A DNA stretch of 64,000 bases from Sclerurus mexicanus. Its lineage: Eukaryota; Chordata; Aves; Passeriformes; Furnariidae. Position numbers and translations under genes: made by a program. The notes under the pieces were generated by a model that saw nothing but the letters and a program-made list of their open reading frames with translations, made no database searches and was not told the origin of the DNA. Shown piece after piece: positions 23,678 through 36,474 of the stretch. Every line of letters begins with the position of its first letter. The stretch's first letter is position 1. Location: the NCBI GenBank assembly GCA_013396755.1, contig VWZF01002844.1:1670607-1734606 (forward strand), given 5' to 3'.

Positions 23678-24005
23678 TGCTATCACGTTCTGGAAGGGAG
23701 GAATGGAGACGAGTCCCAGCCGAATAGGGGTAAAACTGAAACTGATTTAATCAACACGTGGGTCGGGGTATACATCTTAGGGGTGGAGTTATGGGCGGTG
23801 TTAAGGGCGTGACACGGCGAAGGGAAGGACTGGGAATGCAGGGGGGTGGTACAGGTAGGGCGGAGCTATGTGGCTAGCTTCTCATTGTGAAGGTGGGTTT
23901 GGTCAGGGAGGGATAAGGTTACATAGTAATACTGGGTTGCTGGGCAGCCGCCACCAAAACCATACAGACACAGGGAAGATACTATATAACTAATACATTG
24001 CTATC
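23678..24005 (-). mobile_element. candidate solitary retroviral LTR
   Basis: A GC- and CpG-enriched segment with LTR-like organisation on the minus strand. It starts 'tgtatggttttggtgg' at 23966 and runs through an upstream part rich in 'cgccc'/'ccaccc' boxes. An ATTAAA-type polyadenylation signal lies in 'gttgattaaatcag', and the segment ends 'aacgtgatagca' at 23678, giving TG...CA ends of 289 bp. Alternatively the boundaries are set by a 7-base direct repeat, 'tgctatc', at 23678-23684 and 23999-24005. No retroviral coding sequence lies beside it. The family is not identified with certainty. Confidence 0.45.
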
Positions 24006-26441
24006 TAAGCTATAAAACATCTTCGAACGCCGGAATTTCTGGATTTCGAGGTAGATGTCAGTTCTCTGGTGGTGTTCCCTGGGAAATGGTCACCTTGGCC
24101 ACTTCCACAGGTGTGTGTTCTCCCACATCCTGCCATTGGCATTTTTACTGATGGATGTCAAAAGTTATAAACACAAGGTGGTGTTTATACAAAACAGAAG
24201 ATGTTTTGCACACTTCTGAAAATTTTCATATATCTACTAATAAAAGGAAACTTTTATTATATTCAAATTTCTTTTTATCTTATGGGTATGGATATATTTA
24301 GGAAAGGAGACTGAAACCAGATACTTATTCCATCTATACTCTACATGTTCGTTTAGAAGTGGTGCCCTCTTCCACTCACAGCTAATTTGCTATAAGTCCC
24401 ATATCAGTTGTCATGGTTACACGGTGAGCTGTATCTGTCTCCCAGGTGTCACTGGCTGTGTTTGGGAGCACAGCCTAAAGGACGACGAAGGCTGAGCATG
24501 GTCCCTGACTCTCTGTATCCAGTCTCTGCAAATGCAGAGTGGTTGCCCCACTACCTTGCAGCAAGTTGCCACGCACACTTCAGAAAAGAGCCCAGCCATC
24601 TTCTCATCTCAATATTGACCATGTGACTCTACCAATATGAGAGACGTAACTATAATCAATGGATATATTTGGGTCAGTGTTTAGACTTCAGATGCACCTT
24701 CTCTAATCTTCCTCCCTTCCTCTCTCCTTTGTTGAGCTCAGGAAATTAACTCAAGCCTATACTGAGTCACTGAGGACCAGACAACTAAGAACTGTGGACA
24801 CTAAACAAAACTGTATGTGAGAATATCAATCAATCCCCAACATAGCATGCCTAGGTGTGGCTTCAGGCATGCCATACAACTATCTTTAAATCAGAGCAAC
24901 GTGGTTTGTGATCCTGATGCCTGGAACAATCAAAAGAACATAAGATACTGCAAAATTTGCAGTAGGATTAATCTGAAGATTAGACGTAGGTGTCTACACA
25001 AGATCTGGGTGTTCCCATTATGTCAAAAGAGATCTAGTCAACTCAGTTAATGGAGCCTACGTATAGAAAGCTGGGGATCTTTCTCTTGGGTAGAATCTGA
25101 CATGAGAGGTTCAGGCAAGTTCCCATACACAAGCATCCTGAGCCATTGGGATGCTCCAAGGTATTCCCCTTGAACTCCAGTTAACTCTCAGTACAGTGTA
25201 GGTATTGCGTAGGTCTTGTGTCATAACTGACAACTCTATGCAGTGTCTCAGGTAACTCAGGGCATCTTGAATGTTTTAGATGGTGGCACCTAAGTTGAGC
25301 CTACCCCAGCTCTACCAGTTCTGTTTTAGATGGCTGGCTATTTCAAGGAGATGCAAGACGTGAGAGAGGCCCCATGTCTCCCCCCCCGGGGCACAAGGGA
25401 GTTGGGCATTTACAACACTCAGTTGTAAACCCTTTAGCCAGTGCATATTTAATGTAAAATGCATAACCACTCCAGGAACAAGGACCAAACCCAGGATCTA
25501 CCTTTCTCATGGAAGTGGGGCTTAATGCATCCAAACTCAGGATCATTTACCCCATGCTTTTAGTTGCTTCCCTTTAACTTCTCTAAGCAGACAGGTGAAG
25601 TAATGCACAGAGACATAAATCAGATTGTAAGATACAAATCAATACTTATTATGGAGTGCCCCTTAGATTCATCACGCCTTCTCAGAAACTACTTAGCTAA
25701 AACTTATATTTTATTGCTGATTCCAGCAAAGCCAACACATTTCAGACATCTCTTGCTCTCCCTCTAATCAGTAGCACTATTTCAGAAGAGTACTTTGTTC
25801 CCACATGTTCTGAAACAGTCCTACAAAAAAGTTCAGTAAAAGAATCTCTTCTTTCTCACTAAAAATGCAAAATGTATTCCACAAAGTCACATGAATTTCA
25901 ATTGGAAAAGCTCAAAAATATAGACTTTAGCTTCCAATTTTCAATGTCTTTTTTATATGAACCTCAATCACACATAAAAGTATTCAAAATAACAGAGATA
26001 AATTACTTCACTTTACATCGAATACATACTTCAATTTTTTTTTTTTAGTTTGGTTTATTAACAAAACTAATGAAATAACTGAATGGGATAATGTTCATCC
26101 TGATGAATTAGAAACCTTTGTTGAAAATTATTCACATAGCTCTATCAAAACCCTATCTTTTCATTGTACTTTTCACAAAAGCAGTTACTATTTTTTTCTC
26201 TTTTTTTCATTTCTTGGCAACAGAGTCATGGATCTATAATTAAAAACCCACTTAGACAATTTCTAAAGGATTATTACAATCTTGTCATGTCAGGGGTTGA
26301 ACAAGTCACTTTACAGATTATTTTTTCCCATCCTTAGTTCTACAATGATGGTCTGAAAACATTTAGGGTCCTAAAATATATTTTGTTTTTGCAATGAACA
26401 CAGGGCATGCAAATGATATTCTCTTTTTCTCTTTTTTTTAG
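24006..26441. other. non-coding sequence, possible very old repeats
   Basis: No exon recognised. Parts of 24830-25550 ('cacaagggagttgggcattt' and neighbours) recall diverged amniote SINE or MITE sequences, but not well enough to name. The rest is AT-rich. Confidence 0.4.
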
Positions 26442-26489
26442 GAATGCAGTTGAAGAAAACAAAAAACTATATGCAATTTATGACACGAG
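26442..26489 (+). other. candidate 48-bp exon (unidentified)
   Basis: A textbook exon layout. A T-rich tract ending 'ctctttttttag' precedes 26442, and 'cacgag|gtgagt' follows at 26489/26490, a near-consensus 5' splice site. The length is divisible by three. One frame (phase 1, 15 full codons) is open: N-A-V-E-E-N-K-K-L-Y-A-I-Y-D-T. Another frame begins with ATG (M-Q-L-K-K-T-K-N). It lies on the same strand as, and about 10 kb upstream of, the GABRB3 exon. I cannot match it to any GABRB3 signal-peptide exon. It could be an upstream untranslated exon, an exon of an unannotated transcript, or a pseudoexon. Confidence 0.3.
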
Positions 26490-29400
26490 GTGAGTTACTA
26501 AAAACACTTAAAAATGTGATTTTGATTTATAACAGAATGTTAATCCTTTAAAATTTTAACTTTTTTTTTCCCTGTCACAAAGTAATCCAAAAATTAAGGT
26601 AAAATGAAAAATATTTTAAACCATCATACACAATTCTGTATCTACCTAATAATGATTCCCCTTTTTACATAGTGATTTCCCCTCTGTGTACAGTGCGTAT
26701 GACAAAGAAATATAGTTACGCAACCAGCTTAATTTACATGTTATTTCACAGATGAAATATGGCTCACAATCCTGATCTGTGCATTATGCGTTTAACTGTG
26801 GCTGTTTCTGATGCCAGTGTTTGGGGAACGAGAATGAAGAGCTAGCTGGCACAGCTTTGGGAATAAGAGGATGCATTTAGAAAGACCAGCAGAGTGCTGT
26901 GCCTTGGCAGTGGACGGCTGCGGATGCAGCCTCTATATTAACACACCTCCACACTCTGAAGCCTTTCCTTTCCCCTCATCCTTCACGGACTGTTTCCTGT
27001 TAAGGGCACTCCTTAGCATGAGCAAAAAACCTACTCAAAGGATAAGAGCAAGACATGTATCAGACTCTCACTTTATTCTACCCATAGATTTTGATTTGTT
27101 AACCTGGATTTTCATTTCCAGAATTCTGCCTAATCTTAGAAAACCAAATAATTTCACTTCACTTCCTTCTCATTGCTTATCCTCTTTTATGTGGAAATTT
27201 TTGTGCACACACACACCTCACACGCCAGTATTTATTCTTTGTCTTTCTACTTTTCCACTCTTAGAATTCAAAGGGACATTTGGATGAAGATGCCAGGAAC
27301 CGACATCTCTCAGTGTTTTAGCTAGTCCTAACACAGATGCATCAGTTAGAATCCTGACTTGATCTTCCTTTAAATATACATAATATTAAATATAAGCAAT
27401 TCAAACAACTTGTGCTTATCTTCTTCACTCTGTATAATCTCCTGCAAAATTACTTGGAATTTTGGATGCTTTAGTAAAAAAACTGCATAAACAATAATTA
27501 CCACAAATAAGATTCATAAAGATAACGATAAATATGAAAACACAAATATATGGGCTATATCCTTCTGTTTTTAACTAGACCTAAAGAAAAAAAGTAACTG
27601 CTGCACATTGTTTTGTTAAGAATAATGTGCTCCTGCCAAAGGGATTTAGATGAAACCACTCAAGTAGAAACTCTTAACAAAGAAGTTCCATGTAAAATAG
27701 CTCTTCCTCAACTGCAATTACAGTAAAAAAAAAAAAAAATAAAATCATAACTCAGTTACTTGGCTGTTTTTCTAAACAGCCTCTGTTTTCATCAGGATAG
27801 AGACTTAAAGGATAGTACTTCTAATGCACCACAGGCTTCTCTAATGTATTTGTGTTATTTCAGTGCATGATCATTAATCTTTAGGAAGAAAAAATGTGAG
27901 TTATAAAGAGCCTTGATTATTTCTTTCTCTGCCAAAGTGTCAATGGATTTTTATTTTGATGTGTCTGACTCATTATGTGCATAATCCAGAGGTTTTGCCG
28001 CATAAGGAATGGAATGTTGCAGGAATACTCTTTTAAATTCATTCAGATAATGCAAATTTTTGTTCTATTTTCTTGAATATGAGGAAAAATACTCATGTGA
28101 AAATTAAAGAGCAGTTCAAAACAATTTGGGTCAAGACTCTTATTAAAGGCAAATTTTTCCCTATTACTCAGGCGGATTAATAACTTATTCTTTATGTGGC
28201 CCACTGAAACATTCAGATCTCCACTACATCAGAACTGTTGACATAACACCATTAATATTTCTGTATAATTAAAGGTAAACCAGCAAATTATGCAACCAAG
28301 GCAAATGGATTCATGCTATGCTGCTTGCAATCTCCCTGACAGAAATGGGGACAATGAGTAGAAACTCATTGTCAGTTATAAGCTCAGCATAAACTGTTGA
28401 GTTTTACTCAACATCACCAAATATCACATATGGTTTCTGATAAATATATATAGTAAATAAACATAATCTTGTTTTCCTCACACTATGTCCAATAACCACT
28501 GCTCATTACCTGAACAGGCAAAACACAGTGTATGAAACTGGCAAAGTGCAGAGCATTCCCTAAGCCTTATTGCTCCCCAGCATCCTCCTGTCACTCTAAA
28601 ACTCTGCTTCTGGTGAGATACTGTAGGACAGAAAGTAGGAAAGTAGGAAAGTTTCCTGAAGGAAATACTATGATTCTGTTGTATGGTACTGTTGACAAAA
28701 ATGATCCTCAACTTTTGAATTCATAAAGTGAAAAAAGAACTCAGGCTTGGGGGAAAGAAAAAGAAGAGTTGAAAATTTTCTTGTGGATTTTTTCTCTAAC
28801 AGTTTTATTAATTACACCTTCCCAGCAGGTTAAACCAGCAGGCTATTAAAATTGCTGCAAGGCAGAGTAGGTAAGCAGCAGCATGGGTCTCAGCCGAGTA
28901 AGATTAATGTCCTGTGTTCCTCAGAAGACACCACTTCAGCTATAGCAGCAATTCTTCCCTCTTTTTTTTTAAGTTTCAGTCTCTCTTTTGTATCTCTGAA
29001 CCCTTTGGGACTGCAGTTAGCTTCAGGATAAGACTGGATCTTTGCCAAAATCAGTTCAGTGACAGACAAACCAGAAAGGAAAATGAGAAATAAAACATTT
29101 GATAAGTGATTCTGACCTCAGCTTGTAAGTGGAGTTAAGTTCATTTTGTCAGGCAAACCCTCAGTATCACTTTCCAGCACAAGAGCTCAGTGATGCATTG
29201 CATGGTGTGATCAAATACTTCTTCCCTGATTCTCAAGCCAGTCTTTCTCCTACAGTCTGTTGACTGATAGTGGTAATACTGCAAATACATCAGTCGTGAG
29301 CAGACTTCTCCTCTTCTTTAGCCTTCCTGTCATTGCCTCCTCTTCTGTATCTCCATTAGTACTGAGAATTATGAAGAAAAGTGGAATTTGGTCCCAAAAT

Positions 29401-32400
29401 TTTGAGTGGCTTCTCATTCCAATCCTGCTGCCTTCAACAGTTTTTGTTCTTTGAGTGTGCTCTGTTCCAGTCCCTTCTGAAATGAGATGATGGGTGTAAC
29501 TACAATAGCATTTAAGTGCAGAGTAGGACTGTGCTTGCAAAGTAATCATTTGATCATTTCTACTTACTGTGCTTACTTTGGTTCTTATCTCAGAGAAGCT
29601 TCCGAGTACACAAGCACGATTCCTTTCACACGAAACTAAGTTGAAAAATGCCCCTCAGCAGCACACTGAACATGCCCCAACTGCTAATGAGCATCTGCTC
29701 TAGTGGACCAGATTAGAACTTTTCTTAATGGGGTGAAAAAAACCTCAAACAACAAACATGTGTGGCATGGATATCAGGTCCTCAGAAAGCAGTTTTGCTC
29801 TACAGACCAGCCTCTGGGCTTGCCAACCCAGACATAGTTGATGAATCCATGGTAATCCAACTTACCCCAAGGACTTCTTTCACTTATAGGCTTGGCAGTT
29901 TTATTCTTCCACATGTATTTGCATTGGCCCAAGGACAGTCCTTTTGCTCCTTCACACATAATGCTTGCCTTTGCAGTTTAGACTTATCCATTTTTGAAGT
30001 GGCTTTTACAATATTGGCAATGCTAAGAAAGAAAAAAACCACATGCTGTCCTTACCTTATTGAACAAAGTTTGATCGGGAGCATAGATCGTAACTGTCCA
30101 ATGGCCCAGAGGCTGGAACATTCAGCAAAGTAGTAGAAAAATGTGATGAATTTTAGTCCCTGAACTACAACGTTTGAAGTTTCATATTTTACAGGGATAA
30201 TTTTACTGGGATAGCAAGACTGTACATTGTAAAAAGAGCAAGAGTGAGAATGAGCAATGATAAAGGCCCCTAAGAGGAGAAAAATTGAGTTCTGTTCCTC
30301 ACACCACTGAACATTGATTTATTTTATCCAGTCATTAATTAATGAATCACTGGATTATTTGTGAAATAACAGTACTTCCCAGATAAAAGTCAAACCACTA
30401 GGCCAGAGTTACATTAGCTCCTTCACTTTTCCCTACTCAACTATTTGCTGAAAAGTGGAACATTTGAAAAAAAAAAAAAAGGTTTACCCTTAGGTCCTGC
30501 AGTCTGGGCTGATCTCAAGAGATACACCCATCTTGGATGGAGAATCTACAGGTTATGACTGGATGCTTTGTTTTGCTTTAGTGAATAAAAGTGCCCAGAC
30601 TCCTTCCTGCCATGCCTTGAAATAATCTGCTTGGTTTTTGACAGGAGGTGTTTGGGAGCCTAATTCCAGGAGCAAAGTTAGGGTGGTGAATTCTGGGTCA
30701 GGACAAGGAGTCTATTTCTGTGCCACTTTTTTCTTATTGGCCACATTAAATAGTACCTGAACGTCTAGGCTTCCATTATTTCCTTAAATACTCTGCACTG
30801 TACAGGCCTTTGCTGTGTCTTACCTCCAGATCACTGCCACCGAAGCTTTGTTCCGAGTCTTTCCTGCAGACAAAACCCACAGTGCTACTTTCACTGCAAA
30901 TGCCATGTCACAGGGAAGTCAAGATGATTTTTCCCTTTCATGGAATTCATTGATCATTTATAATTTTTAATGTACTTCAGTTACTGCTAAGCCTAATTAA
31001 ATCCAGAGTTCCAAGGAACAAATGCTCCATAACCCACTGAATACTTCCTTGTCCCATCAGCTCCAACCTGGATTATCTTTAAACTGTTCACAAGTAAATG
31101 GAAATGGTTGCTCTGTAAGATCAAGAAGACAGATAGTTAAATGAAGTATGATAAAATATGACAGACTCTACAGCGCTGTTGATTCATTCCTATCTCAGAT
31201 ATGTTTCCAAAGTACCAGGATAGCACATTAATCACAAATAGTGTTCCCTAACATTTTTTATACCTGTTATGAAACCAACCATCTATTTAAAAAAAGTTAC
31301 TAGTGCTTAAATGCACTTTTAAACCATGTTAATTTCTGCATAAGAAATATTTTCTTTGGTGTTAATTCTTTCAGAATTTAGGAGGAGAGAATTGAATTAG
31401 TACCCTTTCCTAGATTCACTTTCTTAGAAATCCTTGAAAGAACTGGTCCTCAGTAGTGACCATCTATAGCATTGAAAAATATCAGGACCCAGGGCCTTAA
31501 GATTATTAATTATGATTGTTGTTGTTATTACTAGTATCATTATCATCAATATTATTATTTATTGTACTTGTTTGTTGACTTTTCATTTTTGAGCCCTTTA
31601 GTCATGTATTCTTCATGCCACAATTCTCAAGCTTTCATCATAAACCTAATAAAGTTTATAAATGAAAGCTAAGATTTTCACTTACTTGATAATCATATTC
31701 ATTATGGCACTAAACCCCCAAATATTAACATGAAACCACAAGATTCGGCAACGCTCAGTTTCTCTACATTGTCCCACATTGCCTATATACTTTAGTATTG
31801 TTTTTAAACCTGAACTTGTTCCTTCTTTTATTTGGAGCTTTATTATTAACTGCAACAGCAACAAGGTCAGGGCATATGTCATGGATTGCACTTGTCTTTC
31901 TTTGAAAAGAATTTGTTGAGAGATGAAAAGCCAGCCATGCTTTCGTCCCTATACATAACACCACAGTATTCCTCAAGTGTCCATCTTTTTGTAGCAGCTT
32001 CTCTAGGGGAAGAGGTTGTGTAGACAGAAAAACAGGTGGTAAGAGAAAAAGTGCAAAAGACACAGCTCTTTTCCCTAGTGAAACATTGCACTTTGTCAGG
32101 GACCAGTGGCCACCGATTGCAATGTAACCAGAACCAGGACCTGGCCACGGGCATGTGTATGTATTTGTAGAGCATAGTGAAGATCTCTGGCATTGAGGAG
32201 CTGCCTAGGGAACCAAAAGCGATATAGCTAAGTTAGCATTCTTCTGTTTCCAGGCCAATCGGTCCTGGTGAAGGGACTAATTAACCTGAAGGGAGGTTAA
32301 ATATAGTAACAACTGCGCTGTCTTCACCCCAAGCAATGTTTTATTCAAAGTTAAGAGCACCAGAAGCTCACAGGTGACGGCTCTCACCCTAAATCTCTTT

Positions 32401-32498
32401 GGTACCAGTGCAGTTTCCCTTCATTACTGTCCGGCGTGACAAGCCCACTTACACACGCTTTGAAGCCACTGGAGGTTTAGCCTGGCAGAACACATCCC
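26490..32498. other. long AT-rich intergenic stretch
   Basis: About 6 kb with no gene, RNA or named repeat. It holds A-runs at about 27725-27739 and 30468-30480, and an imperfect ATT/ATC trinucleotide patch at about 31505-31563. Open frames (for example 26871-27287 and 29762-30133) are chance by composition. Confidence 0.5.
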
Positions 32499-32806
32499 TA
32501 TCGGTCTGTGTCGCAGGCACAGCTCCAGGGAGCCCCAGGTCCGGCACCTGTGCATGCACACCGCACCCTGGCCGCGGCGGGGATGGGCTGAGCCCCTTGC
32601 ATCTCAGGGCAGGGCTCCCAGGCCAGCTCCTTCCCCCGGGCACCGCACCCAGCGGCAGGTGGGCACGGTCCCCCAACACACAGCAGCACCCCCTTCCCAC
32701 ACGGCTCCAGGAGGTGCTCCCTGAGCTGCCCTGGCTCCGCAGTCCCTCTCCCGCCCCGGGGATCCCCTCGCCCTCCCAAAGAGAAGAAGCCGGCCGTGGG
32801 GAGCGC
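32499..32806. promoter_or_regulatory. CpG-rich shoulder, left of gap
   Basis: GC-rich sequence with roughly 20 CpGs in 300 bases, ending at a run of N. It contains 'ggccgcggcggggatg', 'ccccgggcaccgcaccc' and 'gccggccgtggggagcgc'. It forms one island with 33720-33934 across the gap. Position upstream of the GABRB3 exon and sharp CpG enrichment suggest the GABRB3 promoter region. No GABRB3 signal-peptide sequence is visible in the part that is present. Confidence 0.6.
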
Positions 32807-33719
32807 NNNNNNNNNNNNNNNNNNNNNNNNNNNNNNNNNNNNNNNNNNNNNNNNNNNNNNNNNNNNNNNNNNNNNNNNNNNNNNNNNNNNNNNNNNNNNN
32901 NNNNNNNNNNNNNNNNNNNNNNNNNNNNNNNNNNNNNNNNNNNNNNNNNNNNNNNNNNNNNNNNNNNNNNNNNNNNNNNNNNNNNNNNNNNNNNNNNNNN
33001 NNNNNNNNNNNNNNNNNNNNNNNNNNNNNNNNNNNNNNNNNNNNNNNNNNNNNNNNNNNNNNNNNNNNNNNNNNNNNNNNNNNNNNNNNNNNNNNNNNNN
33101 NNNNNNNNNNNNNNNNNNNNNNNNNNNNNNNNNNNNNNNNNNNNNNNNNNNNNNNNNNNNNNNNNNNNNNNNNNNNNNNNNNNNNNNNNNNNNNNNNNNN
33201 NNNNNNNNNNNNNNNNNNNNNNNNNNNNNNNNNNNNNNNNNNNNNNNNNNNNNNNNNNNNNNNNNNNNNNNNNNNNNNNNNNNNNNNNNNNNNNNNNNNN
33301 NNNNNNNNNNNNNNNNNNNNNNNNNNNNNNNNNNNNNNNNNNNNNNNNNNNNNNNNNNNNNNNNNNNNNNNNNNNNNNNNNNNNNNNNNNNNNNNNNNNN
33401 NNNNNNNNNNNNNNNNNNNNNNNNNNNNNNNNNNNNNNNNNNNNNNNNNNNNNNNNNNNNNNNNNNNNNNNNNNNNNNNNNNNNNNNNNNNNNNNNNNNN
33501 NNNNNNNNNNNNNNNNNNNNNNNNNNNNNNNNNNNNNNNNNNNNNNNNNNNNNNNNNNNNNNNNNNNNNNNNNNNNNNNNNNNNNNNNNNNNNNNNNNNN
33601 NNNNNNNNNNNNNNNNNNNNNNNNNNNNNNNNNNNNNNNNNNNNNNNNNNNNNNNNNNNNNNNNNNNNNNNNNNNNNNNNNNNNNNNNNNNNNNNNNNNN
33701 NNNNNNNNNNNNNNNNNNN
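32807..33719. other. assembly gap (913 N)
   Basis: Continuous undetermined bases. Open frames drawn through it are artefacts of reading N as coding. GC-rich sequence on both sides suggests that extreme GC or secondary structure caused the gap. Confidence 0.99.
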
Positions 33720-33934
33720 GGGAAAACAGCAGCCCGGCTCGTCCGTGGGTAAACTCTGACATGTGCGAGCGCTTTAAGGATCGCAGAGCACCCAGAGCCG
33801 GCGCGGTTGTGTATGGACTTTGGAAGAATTGCAGTCTTGCCTCGGAAAGTGGTGCTGTGCGCGGATGTCGGGTTCACCGATGGACAGGGAGGTGTTCAGT
33901 GCGTTGCTGCGGTTTGGTCCTCCCGTCAGTATAG
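33720..33934. promoter_or_regulatory. CpG-rich shoulder, right of gap
   Basis: About 20 CpGs in 215 bases ('cccggctcgtccgtggg', 'gtgcgagcgc', 'gccggcgcggttg', 'gtgcgcggatgtcggg'), fading into AT-rich DNA by about 33950. It probably belongs to the same CpG island as 32499-32806. 'ccgtgg|gtaaac' at about 33748 could act as a 5' splice site on the + strand, but the bases before it do not match the expected end of the GABRB3 signal-peptide exon. Confidence 0.55.
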
Positions 33935-36456
33935 TTTGGTGATTCTGGATTAGAGGCTACAATTTCTGTTTCTTATCCTAAATCTGAGGTGAATTTTTCA
34001 TGTTCTGAGCAAATTGCTCCTCTCTGTGTCTCGGTTTTTTCCTTGTAGTCTTCCTTTTGCAAACCTGACGTAGAAAGACCAGCCTACTCTGCAATGCTGT
34101 GGTTACATTTTATGGCATTAAAAATAATAATTACACGTTTGGGAGCTGAGCTCCCGTGTAGTAAATATGACACTAACATTGCGCTACACCTCCTTCAATG
34201 CACTGTTGCAGTGCATAAGCTGGCATAGCTTGGCTTTATACATAATCAATGTATTTTCATTAATCATGCCCCTTCTTTCACCTGTTCCGCTGAAATTTTG
34301 AGAAACTTTTGCTCTACTTCTCATCTTTTAAAAAATGTTTTTAGCAGAGGTACCTGTTTGGAGTTAAAAGTGTCAGCAACTCCAGCCTTTTTACTCATCC
34401 AGGAGGAAAAGATGAGATAGTTCTTACTTATAAGAGTTTGTTTGAGGCTTCCTGCAGATTCAGGCAACTGCAGAAACACCTCATATATTTGACAGGCTTT
34501 TCTGTACCTGTAGGATTGCGTCTCAAAAAATGGAAGCTGAATGAAAGCTTCTCATTGAAGAGTAATTGAAAAGTCTGACTTCACTATCACCACTGCCACC
34601 TTTCCCACCTTTGGCTATGCTCCAGACTTAGGGAAGCATTACATGACGCATTAAATTAATATATTTTGTGTATGGGAAGTGCCAGTTAGGCAATAAATAT
34701 CAGAGAAAGGCATACTGAGATTGGAAAGAAAATGAGGGGATATGTGCTACTTTTTGTGCTTTTCTTTTTCCCAGCTGCATGAAAAGGTGTTAGGTTTAAA
34801 TAGCAACTTGTCCAAACCACTGTAGCATAAGGACATAAGGAAAAGTAAGTAATTACAGTGCTTGTTATGCTAGGCTGAGTAATTAGATCTTGAATACTAA
34901 ATACCAGAGCTCCTCAAGAGGAGGGGTGTACCATTGCTTTCCCCCAGACAGTAACCAGTGTACCAATTATTAAAGTTTCTAACTGCCCCACAAGTTGGTG
35001 CCTGCTGTTGCCCATTAGTTAATAGAACAGCTGTAGAGAAGTGGTTTTTCTTGTGTCCTCTCATGGGTCAATGCAAAGTCTGAGAAATATCAATATGGAT
35101 CTTGCAGCAGAAAGAAATAATGTGTTTCTGAAGGGGGTTGCTAAAGTACTATTGTTATAAAAACTGTACTCATTTACTTCTGGAAAAATGAACAGAAAAG
35201 GTTTCTGCTTGTTGAACACCTTATTACAACCAGAGTTTCATCTGAGCTTGTCTCATTTCCCTGTGAAATAAGTCATCTTTGACTAAGCACAGCTGTATTC
35301 AAGTATAGCCTGAGTTGATTACTTTCACTTATTTTAGGTTATTTTATACTGATCTGCAAAGATTCTTGAGTAAATATCATTGAAAGGGAAATAAGGATGA
35401 ACAGAAGGAGCTTTTTAAGATTACTCAAGTATATATTCTGAGTAGTAATTTGAGGGGAAAAAAATGTCACAGTTTGAAGACCTGAAGCATAGCTGTTGAA
35501 CTTCATGTTGGTTGCCAACTAAACTTTTAATCTTTGATGTATTCTTTCATTTAATTCCAAGCAGATATTGTGAGCACTGACCTTTAGCCTCATCAACTAT
35601 TGAAATGTCTTACAAGAATTTCTTTGTGTGAACTGCAGTATGGACATGAATTCCTTTGATTTAAATCTAGACATTGGTGTAACCTTTTATAAATGAGCTT
35701 GTTAAAATTCATCTCTGTATTAAAGATAAAATAACCAGAGATTTAGCATTCTTCAATTTTATGGACATAAGTAAAATGTTATTACAGCAAGTTTTATTAT
35801 GCTGACTTCTAGGCAGCCTGTAGTGTAGCTTTCAGTGATATGATGACAATTCTTTTAAGAGGAATTACAGCTTGTATCATACTCTTTTCTTAATCAAAGT
35901 GTAGGTTTACATGTAATATATTCTTTTATGAAGCTTCAATAACTAGTTACTCATTTAGTTTTCCAGCATTTTAAACATTTGTTTGGTTTTAGTGTTTCTG
36001 GTGAAAATTACTAAGCATCCTTTGCCCTCTGGATCCAGGCTACCTGTAGCTATTTTTTTAGAGTAGACTTATTGAATAGCCATGTGCATCTTCCTTGGAT
36101 TACATGGAATGGTTAGCGTTTTTCTTTATTTTTTGATGATGAAATGCTAAGCTGGATCAGGACGACAGATGAAAGTATCAGGACTGCAGAGTGTCAAATT
36201 GTTTTACTGAAAAGTTGCAAATAAACAGTTTGTATTGGATCTCATAGCATCTTGAAAATATTGAGTAAAATTATTGAAGTCATTACTCTGCTATGTTATT
36301 TACATCATACTGAAAATGCTAAACATGTCTGATGTAAAAATCATGTGCTTTGATATTTATACTTTGAGTTATATATATGGTAGCAAGAGGGAATTAATGA
36401 AGTTTCATGTAAGAAGTGCATTGCTCAAGGAAGGGCTGAGTCTGTTAATGACCTGC
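33935..36456. other. AT-rich sequence, presumed early GABRB3 intron
   Basis: No exon or recognisable repeat. If the exon at 36528 is correctly placed and the first exon lies in the gap, this is intronic. Confidence 0.45.
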
Positions 36457-36473
36457 ATATATATATATATATA
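36457..36473. repeat. (AT)n ending at an undetermined base
   Basis: About 8.5 AT units end at the single N at 36474. Beyond it the sequence turns abruptly GC-rich, which marks an assembly junction. Confidence 0.9.
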
Positions 36474-36474
36474 N

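Noticed and set aside
26871..27287. 138-codon open frame on +
   Set aside because: It has no domain resemblance, no matched splice signals and a low-complexity H-T-P region from a CA-rich patch. The length is attainable by chance in 64 kb.
28829..28870. Possible small + exon ('cccagcag' ... 'gtag|gtaagc')
   Set aside because: The pyrimidine tract is weak and the body too short to judge. Such pairs occur often by chance.
32399..33934. Open frames of 318-511 codons on both strands
   Set aside because: They exist only because about 304 codons are undetermined N. The readable ends have no protein resemblance.
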